Origin: Desulfobacteraceae bacterium
GTDB lineage: Bacteria > Desulfobacterota > Syntrophobacteria > Syntrophobacterales > Syntrophobacteraceae
Reading direction: 5' to 3'
DNA: 39,440 nt
Assembly: GCA_021372635.1 (NCBI GenBank)
Contig: JAJFUA010000363.1
Coordinates: 1 to 39,440, forward strand
Part shown: piece by piece, positions 32,955 through 39,440 of the stretch
How positions within the stretch are numbered: position 1 is the first letter of the stretch
How the letters are laid out: every line of letters begins with the position of its first letter
Made by a program: the position numbers and the translations under genes
The notes under the pieces: model-generated
Database searches by the model: none
The model's input: the letters and a program-made list of their open reading frames with translations, nothing else
What the model was told of the DNA's origin: nothing

Positions 32955-33032
32955 GTCCCCATCGTCTAGCCCGGTCCAGGACATCGGCCTTTCACGCCGA
33001 CAACACCGGTTCAAATCCGGTTGGGGACGCCA
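32955..33032 (+). tRNA. tRNA-Glu (anticodon TTC)
   Basis: Cloverleaf with acceptor GTCCCCA/TGGGGAC, anticodon stem TCGGC/GCCGA with loop CTTTCAC, T arm CCGGT TCAAATC CGGTT-side pairing, discriminator G and an encoded CCA at 33030-33032. It is 54 bp after tRNA-Lys in the same transcript. Confidence 0.96.
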
Positions 33033-33044
33033 AAGGAAATAACA

Positions 33045-33083
33045 GGGGCGCAGGCTTTGGTCTGCGACCCTTTTTTGTTTTTT
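33045..33083 (+). terminator. Intrinsic terminator after the tRNA pair
   Basis: GGGGCGCAG pairs with CTGCGACCC (one G-A mismatch) around a short loop, followed by TTTTTTGTTTTTT. Confidence 0.85.
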
Positions 33084-33207
33084 GGGGACACAGTCAACAG
33101 GTCCTGATCACGAAGTATCGGCTTCAGCCCGCTCCGAACTCGCCCCTTCTGCCCAAGGAACACATGCCTCCACCGTCTGAAAGCCTTCTTTCCCTGCCTT
33201 CATTTTA

Positions 33208-33251
33208 ATTCGTTTTGACGAATTGAAATTTATAGCCCGAAATTTCAATTC
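33208..33251. repeat. Two overlapping perfect inverted repeats
   Basis: AATTCGT/ACGAATT around TTTG (33208-33225) overlaps GAATTGAAATTT/AAATTTCAATTC around eight bases (33220-33251, 12-bp perfect arms). Only one of the two hairpins can form at a time. The stretch is AT-rich in a GC-rich genome and lies between the tRNA terminator and the convergent DUF697 gene. The rest of 33084-33348 shows nothing that I recognise. Confidence 0.6.
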
Positions 33252-33348
33252 AACCTGGCTGATTCGAAAAAAGGCTCACTTCGGAAAGGGTGCAATCAGT
33301 ACCCATTTTCCATTCCCGGCCTATGACACGAAGGCACCTCCAACGGCC

Positions 33349-34551
33349 TTACCTCTTGAACCGGCCTGGCTTCTTCAGTTCCTTCAGCCCTTTTCGGAAA
33401 TCCCTGCCCATTCCCTTCGCGCCATCGAGAGCCGACGAAGCCTGCTTCGCCCCCCGGGTGAAAACGTCCCGGACGGCGCCGCTCACCTTCTTCCACTGGC
33501 CGACGGCATGGGAACCAGCCTTCCGCACTCCCTCCCCGGCCGACCCGCAGGCGCTCAAGGCCGTTCCGCCAACGGCCCGCCCGACATCCGCCACACTCCG
33601 GACGGTCGCCCCCATTCCACCCACGACCGCTCCCGTGGCCATCTTCGCCCCACGAGCGCCGGCGCCCGCGATCGAACCGCCCAGGGCGGCGAGCACCTTC
33701 TGAACCGATTCGGAGGAGATGCTGTTCAGGATGCGCGCCGCTTCCACGGCAGGGCGCTGCCTGGAGGAAAGTCCGGCAACGGTCTTCAACCCCATGCAGT
33801 TCTTCGCCACGACGCCGACCCTGCACACCAGGCCCGCGTTGGCCGACCCGCTGAGGATCGACCGGGTGAAAACCTTCGTAAACGTCTTCACGACCGGGAC
33901 GTGATCCAGCACGGAGTTCGCAAACAGAGGAGAAACCAGCGCCCCCACCTGGTCGGCCAGATCGATTTCCTCGATTCCGTAGGAAATCATGGAGGCGGTC
34001 AGGACGTTACAGTAGACGTTCCACAGATCCACGGGGTTCGGCCTCTGCCCGTAGACTCTCGAAACCCTCCATATCAGGACCGCCACCTGGCAGAATACGA
34101 TGATCGCGTCGAGGCGCCCGTTCTGGGAAACCGCACTTGAAACGAACACTCTTTTGGCCGTCCGCCTGATTTCTTCCTCGGCGATGCCGTCGAGAACGGC
34201 AATCGCTTCGGGAATATCCTCCAGCCTTTCCGGCCTGCACCCTCTCTCCCGCAGTTCCCTGTTCGCCTGCAGCCTTTTCAGGACGCTCTTCAGATAAGTC
34301 CGCTCCTCGCCCGGACCCGGCTTTTCCGGGAGCGTCAGGGGCTTTTGTCTCAAAAGACAGACGCCGGCGAGGTAGCAGATACACACGCCCGACAGCCCGA
34401 GCAGGAGCCACAGCGAAATCCGTCCGAGAACCGGATGGATGCCGGCCAGCAGGTTGGAAAGGACGACGACATTGTTGAGGATAAAGACTACGATGGAGAG
34501 AAAAAGCAGAAATATCGAAGCGATGAGAAGTTTAGCCTGCAGCTTTTTCAT
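33349..34551 (-). CDS. DUF697 membrane protein
   Basis: The 400-residue protein starts with two membrane helices (about 6-26 and 44-68), the second followed by a basic and Pro-rich linker. The DUF697 domain at about 110-240 includes NPVDLWNVYCNVLTASMISYG and ALVSPLFANSVLDHVPVVKTF; this domain is often linked to dynamin- or Era-like GTPases (YcjF type). No GTPase gene is adjacent. Residues 260-400 are Gly/Ala-rich with regularly spaced Lys and Arg and look amphipathic, possibly membrane-associated. There is no strong ribosome site before ATG 34551. Function unknown; a role in envelope homeostasis is only a guess from the family. Confidence 0.8.
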   Translation of the reverse strand: MKKLQAKLLIASIFLLFLSIVVFILNNVVVLSNLLAGIHPVLGRISLWLLLGLSGVCICYLAGVCLLRQKPLTLPEKPGPGEERTYLKSVLKRLQANRELRERGCRPERLEDIPEAIAVLDGIAEEEIRRTAKRVFVSSAVSQNGRLDAIIVFCQVAVLIWRVSRVYGQRPNPVDLWNVYCNVLTASMISYGIEEIDLADQVGALVSPLFANSVLDHVPVVKTFTKVFTRSILSGSANAGLVCRVGVVAKNCMGLKTVAGLSSRQRPAVEAARILNSISSESVQKVLAALGGSIAGAGARGAKMATGAVVGGMGATVRSVADVGRAVGGTALSACGSAGEGVRKAGSHAVGQWKKVSGAVRDVFTRGAKQASSALDGAKGMGRDFRKGLKELKKPGRFKR

Positions 34552-34903
34552 AATGAAACCCGGGCAAGGGCCTCCTGGAATGTCCGTCCGCACCCGGGCA
34601 CGGAACCGCGCATGCCCGAAGCAGAGCCGCGGAAACGCCCGCCGCAGGAAGCGCGTCCAACGGCAAAGAACGGCTTCCACCAGCATAGCCGTTCGATCTT
34701 GCAGGTAATTTTAACTACCGCGGCATTATCGAGAGTAGCACAAAGAGCAGGGCAACACAAGCTGCGGGGGAACAGCCGACCGGCAGGAAGGAATTACGAC
34801 GATCGATCGACAGGGAAATCGCCTGTCGGACTCCCGGCAGGGAAGCCTGGGGAGGGCGGGGCGGGAGGCGGACCCGCCCGCCCCGCTCGCATGGGCAGAC
34901 CAA
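34552..34903. other. Intergenic stretch with a GC-rich hairpin
   Basis: Downstream of the kinase gene, GGGGCGGG (34858-34865) pairs with CCCGCCCC (34877-34884), a likely 3'-end stabiliser without a T-run. The rest should contain the DUF697 promoter on the minus strand; GATAAT at about 34732-34727 is a possible -10. I see no gene. Confidence 0.4.
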
Positions 34904-37321
34904 TCACTGGGCCGGGAGTTTCTTTGCGATGGAAAACCGGAAGACCGTCCCGCACTTGCCACCCGGTTCCACCCATACCCTCCCACCGTGCCGTTCGGCT
35001 ATCTCCTTCACGATCGTCAGGCCCAGCCCGGCCCCCCGGGCCGCTCCGGCATGATTCTGCCGCTGGAAGAGCCCGAAGATCTTTTCGGCGTCCGCGCCTC
35101 TCAGCCCCTCGCCGTTGTCGCTTACCGACAGGATATGATGGCTCGGCGTGTCTTCATAGCCGATCACGATCCGGCTCAGACGGCTTCCGCCGTGCTTCAA
35201 CGCATTGTCCAGGAGATTCCTGAACACCCGGATGAGCGCCGTCCGGTCCGCGTGGATCACCACTTCGCACGGAGGGGCGACCCAGTCGATGCGGCGCAGA
35301 CCGAAGCGGAGAGAAAACTCCTCCCGCAGCGTCCGGATGATTTCCCCGAGGCTCGCCGCCTCCGGCAGCAGGCGGGATTCCCGGGACTCAATGTATGTAT
35401 TGATCTTCTCCACGAGTTCCCCGATGTGCTCGGATACTTTCAAAACCTGCTCGCAGTAACTTTTGCCCTTTGCGTCGAGGAGTCCGCCAAACGATTTCTC
35501 CAGGCGTTTCGTAAGCCCATGGAGCCCGATCGTCGGGCTTTTGAGATCGTGCGCCACGGAATACGCGAACAGCTTCACATCCTCCTCCGCCCGCCGGCGC
35601 TCCTCGATCTCAAGCGTCAGCCGCTCGTTTGCCCTGGCCAGTTCGGCCGTCCGCTCCTTCACCAGTTCCTCGAGGTTGTTGCGGTACCGGTCGAGTTCCT
35701 CCTCCGTCCGGCGGCGCTCCGTGATATCCCTGCACACCCCGCAGAACACCCTGCGCCCCGCCAGGATGAAGCAGCTGGATGAAATCTCGACGGGAAAGAT
35801 CGTTCCGTCCTTTCTCCTGTGGTTGCGTAGCGGCACGTGCGTCCGTATGCCGGCAAGCGTCTCTCCGATGGCGATCTCGGACTGTACGGGATCGGCCGTG
35901 ACATCCCCATAGCTCTTCTCGAGAAATTCCTTCCGCTCGTATCCGTACTGGCGCAGGGCTCTCTCGTTCACGTCCACAAACCGGCGTGTTTCGGCGTCAA
36001 AGACGAGAATGGCGTCCGATACGGTTTCAAAGAGCTGCCGGTACATTTCTTCGCTTTGCCTGAGCGACTCCTCGGAATGTTTGTAATCCGTAATATCTCG
36101 GATGCACTGAATGAATCCCTTGATGGTCCCGTCGGCGGACAGGAGCGGGGCAGTCGTGGACCACAGGTACGCCCCCCTGCCCTGGTAGGCACGGGGAACA
36201 TACGCCTCGCCGTAAACGGTATTGCCCACCTTTTTGACGAAATCGTACCGCTTCTCGATCTCCGGTTGATCCTCCAGCAGGAGATCGATCAGCATCGGCC
36301 TGTTTTCACCGTAAAAGGGAACCGCATAGGCGTAATCGCCCCTGCCGAGAATGTCCTCCTTGCGGACCCCGGTCATCTCCTCCATGGCGAGGTTCCAGGC
36401 GATGACCCTCTTCCGGCCGTCGATGACCAGGATCGCGTCGGGCATGAATTCGACGATGTCCATGAGTTCCCTGTGGGCGGCCTGGAGGGCGAGTTCGGCA
36501 CGCTTCCGGTCGGTGATGTTCCGGATGACGCCCACGATATGCTTCCTGCCGGCCTTGTCCCGATACAGGCTCCTCTTGGTGATGCTGGTCCGGGTAAGTC
36601 CGTCCGCTCCCGTCATTTCTTCCTCGTTCTCGTTTTCTTCTTCCGTCTTAAAAACAAGTTCGTCCTTTTCCCGAAAGACGCGCACCTGCTCTTTTGGGAA
36701 AAAATCGGCGTCGGTCCTGCCGAGCAACTCCTCGCGCCCGCGCCCCACCAGGAGGCATCCGGCGTCATTGACCAGGACCAGCCGATGCTGCCTGTCCTTG
36801 ACGATAATCGGGTCACTGATGGAGTTGACGATCTTGTCCAGGAATTCCTTCGACTCGCGCAGCGCCAGCGCGGCATCCCGCTGCTCGCTGATGTCTTCGA
36901 AGAGGCCCATCGCCCCGAGAAAACCACCGTCTTCGGAGGTCACTCTGCTGTACATGGCCCGGACCGGGGTCAGCTTGTTCCCCGTGGTGGAGATGTAGTC
37001 CCCCTCGTAGTAGTTGGGCTTCCCGGCCAGTCCGGCCAGAACCGCACCCCGCATCGCTTCGTCGTTGAGGGAATCGGTCATGTTGAACCCGATCAGCTTG
37101 TCCTTCGAGGTACCGACGATCTCGAGGAACCTGTCGTTGCAGTCCACGATCAGTCCTTCGGAGTCGAAATGAACGATCCCCAGCGGAGCATAGTTGAAAA
37201 CCATCCTGTAGCGTTCCTCGCTGCGCCGAAGCACTTCGTCAGCGAGTTTTCTCGCGTGAGCCTCCTTTTCCAGTTCCTGGATCCTCGTTTCCAGTTGTTC
37301 ATAGCTTGGCTTGTCGTTCAC
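34904..37321 (-). CDS. Soluble PAS-sensor histidine kinase
   Basis: The 805-residue kinase has no membrane segment or signal peptide, so it senses a cytoplasmic input. After a short coiled coil (about 1-30) come four PAS domains, at about 33-150, 158-280, 288-415 and 420-545, each ended by a PAC-type motif such as GLFEDISEQRDA, GVIRNITDRKRA, QCIRDITDYKHS and GVCRDITERRRT. A second coiled coil leads to a HisKA domain with His591 in VAHDLKSP. The ATPase domain follows with N702 in NLLDNALKHG, DNGEGL, FGLFQR and GAGLGLTIV. The start is GTG 37321 with GGAAGG upstream. No response regulator is adjacent, so it is an orphan kinase. Confidence 0.93.
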   Translation of the reverse strand: MNDKPSYEQLETRIQELEKEAHARKLADEVLRRSEERYRMVFNYAPLGIVHFDSEGLIVDCNDRFLEIVGTSKDKLIGFNMTDSLNDEAMRGAVLAGLAGKPNYYEGDYISTTGNKLTPVRAMYSRVTSEDGGFLGAMGLFEDISEQRDAALALRESKEFLDKIVNSISDPIIVKDRQHRLVLVNDAGCLLVGRGREELLGRTDADFFPKEQVRVFREKDELVFKTEEENENEEEMTGADGLTRTSITKRSLYRDKAGRKHIVGVIRNITDRKRAELALQAAHRELMDIVEFMPDAILVIDGRKRVIAWNLAMEEMTGVRKEDILGRGDYAYAVPFYGENRPMLIDLLLEDQPEIEKRYDFVKKVGNTVYGEAYVPRAYQGRGAYLWSTTAPLLSADGTIKGFIQCIRDITDYKHSEESLRQSEEMYRQLFETVSDAILVFDAETRRFVDVNERALRQYGYERKEFLEKSYGDVTADPVQSEIAIGETLAGIRTHVPLRNHRRKDGTIFPVEISSSCFILAGRRVFCGVCRDITERRRTEEELDRYRNNLEELVKERTAELARANERLTLEIEERRRAEEDVKLFAYSVAHDLKSPTIGLHGLTKRLEKSFGGLLDAKGKSYCEQVLKVSEHIGELVEKINTYIESRESRLLPEAASLGEIIRTLREEFSLRFGLRRIDWVAPPCEVVIHADRTALIRVFRNLLDNALKHGGSRLSRIVIGYEDTPSHHILSVSDNGEGLRGADAEKIFGLFQRQNHAGAARGAGLGLTIVKEIAERHGGRVWVEPGGKCGTVFRFSIAKKLPAQ

Positions 37322-38085
37322 CGGGACCTTCCTTTCTCAGCATCTGCGTTCAGATGGAATCCATCGATTGATAACGAGCGTTCACATGAGCCGACTGCAT
37401 GTCGAAGTGAAGAAGGTGGCATGAACGATGAGAAGGAGAATCGCCGGGCGCGAGACGGCTGGCGCCGTGTTCTCCGTCCCGTTCGAAACGCGATCGCACA
37501 CCTCGCGAAAGGACCCTGCGGAGCGGCTCCCTCCTGTGCGGAGAAGCCTGATGCAATGTTGGCAAAACAAATTACCCGAAGACGACGACCTTTCAGGACA
37601 GCCGACGAGCAGACCAGCGGGCCGGGGCAGGCGGCCGTCCGGATCCGGAAACCGCGTTCTTCCGAGAGCAGACGCGCCGAGTGAAACCATTCGCTGACGC
37701 TTTACCGGCAACCCGGACCCAGCAGTTTTACTCTTGAGAACCGTACCATTAGCTATAGAATAGGAATAATTGAATTTCAATAAATTTGTTTGTTAAATTA
37801 CAGTCATTCGTTTGGGAATCTGCCTGTCGCTATGTTCCTCTTTACGGCTCGAACTCCCGAGTATATGGTAAAAGAGTATAGGGCATACCCATTCGCATTG
37901 CAACATGATTACCCGTGGACGGGCGCAGTCGTGCCGCGCCTTTGAGGCAGACTGAACGGGAACGTCGCCGGGGCTTTCGCCCGAACCCTTTCGGGTTCGC
38001 ACATCCCTTTTCACGAGGAGCGGAAAGGCGGCGGATGAATCGCCCCTCCGTCGTCGTTTCAGAGATCGAGAGAGGAGTTCCGTCG
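37322..38085. other. Long non-coding interval
   Basis: No gene here can be supported firmly. A plus-strand frame of 87 codons at 37421-37684 has a fair ribosome site (AAGAAGGTGGC) but irregular codon use and no recognisable content. The middle (37740-37800) is AT-rich. Two adjacent hairpins with TTTC loops, GGGC/GCCC at about 37972-37983 and CGAACCC/GGGTTCG at 37982-37999, lie in what should be the leader of the gene at 38086. A strong minus-strand promoter is listed separately. Confidence 0.4.
37875..37903 (-). promoter_or_regulatory. Strong minus-strand promoter
   Basis: TTGCAA at 37903-37898, exactly 17 bp, then TATACT at 37880-37875. It would start RNA near 37868, about 550 bases before the kinase start codon. 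It either gives that gene a very long leader or makes an untranslated RNA. Confidence 0.55.
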
Positions 38086-39351
38086 ATGATCGGCAGGATA
38101 CCGGCAGCGTTGGGTGCGGGGGTGTTTGTTTTCGCCTTTTTTCTCGGACTTCCGGCCGGAGATTCCGGGGCCGGAGCGCGGAAGGAAACCCTTCCGGAAC
38201 GGATGGACGCCGTCGTGAAAACGTCCCGGGAACTCCAGAAGATCAAAATCGCGGACGATCTCGACCCGAAGGTCCCATCCGGAGCGATCGGAATGCTGAA
38301 ACAGATGAAGCGTCAACTGCGGGATCTCGTCACCGACTGGATCGATTCCCCCGGGGCGGCCGGCAGATCGCCGCAGGAACTGGAGTCGTCCCTGATGGCG
38401 GAACTGGCGAAAAGGGGCTTGCGGGAAGCCGATTCCGGGCAGCATCCCTACGGGCGCAGGACAGACGTCGCCTTCAGCCGTCCCGAGGGGCATCCCGACC
38501 TGCTGGCCGCCACGACGACCATCTCCATCCAGTGCGGCTCGGACACGTCCTTCCACCTTTTCGAACGGAGGAACGACCGATGGCGGCCGGTGCTGGCCCT
38601 GGAATCGGACGGCTACCGGGAAATCAGCGGCGCCCAGGGCATGCCGGAATTCACGGTCTCCCCGAAGGACGGAGAAGGCCGCTACTTCGTCGCGGCCGCC
38701 GATGTCAGCCCCTGGTGCACGTCCAACTGGCAGCAGCTCCGGTTCCGCATCCTGCGCCCCGGGGCGGACCCCTCACACCCGAAGATCCTGCTCGAACGCA
38801 CGGAAAGCATCTTCCTGGGCTGCGACCCTCCGTTCACTCTGCGCGCGCAAGCCGGCTCGTGCACCCTGCGGTACGTGTCCTCCCAGCGCCTGGACGGGGA
38901 GATGATGACGCGGCCCTGTGTGCGGACTTTCCAGGTGACCGGAGACCGTGTGGAACGGACGGCCCCCCTGGCTCTGAAGCCGGAGGACTTCCTCGATGAA
39001 TGGACGGCCATGCCCTGGGCGGAAGCCGCCCGCTGGTCGGCGCCCCAGCGGCTCGAGCAGATGCGGGGAATGCACGATGCACTGGCGGCTTTCCTGGAAG
39101 AACACTTCGCAACGCTCGCCTTCGTCCAGCCGTGCGGCGGAGCATCCCCCGCCCTGTGGGTGATCGGGGTGAAGCTGGAGGAAGCGGACCGTCAGGGCAA
39201 ACCGGACGCGCTCCCCGCCGAACTCTTCGCCACGATCGTCTCCCGTGGCGGGGCTTACGTCCTGCAGAACATGGAAGGGACAAGACCTGCGGACTGCCCC
39301 GGCGAAACGCCTGCCGGGGAATGGACAGACCCGTGCGAGGCGGTCGAATGA
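38086..39351 (+). CDS. Secreted protein of unknown function
   Basis: The 421-residue product has a signal peptide (MIGRIPAALGAGVFVFAFFL, ending near GLPAGDSGA). I choose ATG 38086 because GAGGAG lies eight bases upstream and the signal starts there; an ATG at 38035 would bury it. The mature part begins helical (about 30-110) and continues as a beta-rich region with repeated aromatic and Cys positions: ATTTISIQCGSDTSFHLFERR, VSPWCTSNWQQLRFRIL, SIFLGCDPPFTLRA. A predicted helical end follows from DFLDEWTAMPWAEAARW. I do not recognise the family. It is a single gene with no obvious partner. The 89 bp after it to the window end hold no feature. Confidence 0.75.
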   Translation: MIGRIPAALGAGVFVFAFFLGLPAGDSGAGARKETLPERMDAVVKTSRELQKIKIADDLDPKVPSGAIGMLKQMKRQLRDLVTDWIDSPGAAGRSPQELESSLMAELAKRGLREADSGQHPYGRRTDVAFSRPEGHPDLLAATTTISIQCGSDTSFHLFERRNDRWRPVLALESDGYREISGAQGMPEFTVSPKDGEGRYFVAAADVSPWCTSNWQQLRFRILRPGADPSHPKILLERTESIFLGCDPPFTLRAQAGSCTLRYVSSQRLDGEMMTRPCVRTFQVTGDRVERTAPLALKPEDFLDEWTAMPWAEAARWSAPQRLEQMRGMHDALAAFLEEHFATLAFVQPCGGASPALWVIGVKLEEADRQGKPDALPAELFATIVSRGGAYVLQNMEGTRPADCPGETPAGEWTDPCEAVE

Positions 39352-39440
39352 TCCCGCGTTTTTTTCAACCGGCATCTTGCATTTTCCGGACAATTCCTTT
39401 TTAATTCGCCTTGAATCCACACTGGAGATGTTTGAAGATT

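Noticed and set aside
32955..33032. Integration site of a mobile island at tRNA-Glu
   Set aside because: No integrase, no direct repeat of the tRNA 3' end and no cargo genes follow; an ordinary terminator comes directly after.
37382..37780. A 132-codon minus-strand frame downstream of the strong promoter
   Set aside because: The start would be TTG without a ribosome site, and the composition (Ser, Arg, Gly, Pro) is typical of non-coding frames.

Overview
The window reads as chromosome of a GC-rich, anaerobic Gram-negative bacterium, most likely a member of the Desulfobacterota (the Syntrophobacter-like, sulfate-reducing or syntrophic lineage). I infer this from a class I hybrid cluster protein with a divergent Crp/Fnr (HcpR-type) regulator, a meso-DAP type MurE, lipoprotein signals, and the general gene content. 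No database search was possible, so the placement is a judgement. No phage, transposase, integrase or CRISPR array was seen.

Layout. (1) 1-13752, minus strand: a division and cell wall (dcw) cluster in the order mraZ, rsmH, ftsL, ftsI, murE, murF, murD, ftsW, murC, ftsQ, ftsA, ftsZ (only the ftsZ start is inside). It is driven by a clear sigma70 promoter with a 10-bp-periodic MraZ box array that runs into the mraZ start codon. mraY, murG, murB and ddl, which normally sit in this series, are absent. (2) 13753-15870: a leader or small RNA candidate with a strong terminator, a 69-residue conserved-looking protein, acpP, and a TetR regulator with an extra N-terminal domain and a palindromic operator at its own promoter. 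(3) 15930-18640, minus: alaC-type alanine aminotransferase, a secreted thermonuclease and a Nudix hydrolase in one operon. Upstream of alaC lie a promoter, a 33-codon leader ORF with six consecutive Ala codons, a hairpin and an intrinsic terminator, which together look like an alanine attenuator. (4) 18734-21032, plus: a DUF2914 lipoprotein followed by a fused diadenylate cyclase plus YbbR (CdaA-CdaR) protein. (5) 21039-25604, minus: malQ, glgB, the decayed remains of a trehalose synthase/maltokinase gene, and a second broken gene of unknown function.

(6) 26096-30258, minus: a stress operon hcp, HD-domain protein, Fe-S protein, DUF2892 membrane protein, Cu/Zn superoxide dismutase. An FNR-like site is centred 41.5 bp upstream of the predicted hcp start point, and the divergent hcpR-type gene lies at 30640-31332. 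(7) 31410-33083: yjbQ, a flavin reductase-like protein, then tRNA-Lys(TTT) and tRNA-Glu(TTC) with their promoter and terminator. (8) 33208-39440: inverted repeats, a DUF697 membrane protein, a soluble four-PAS histidine kinase, a 760-bp non-coding stretch with a strong minus-strand promoter, and an unrecognised secreted protein.

The best candidates for something new are the poly-alanine leader attenuator of alaC, the single-chain CdaA-CdaR protein paired with a DUF2914 lipoprotein, the precise loss of mraY/murG/murB/ddl from the dcw cluster, and the hcp-HD-FeS-DUF2892-sodC operon under an HcpR-like site.
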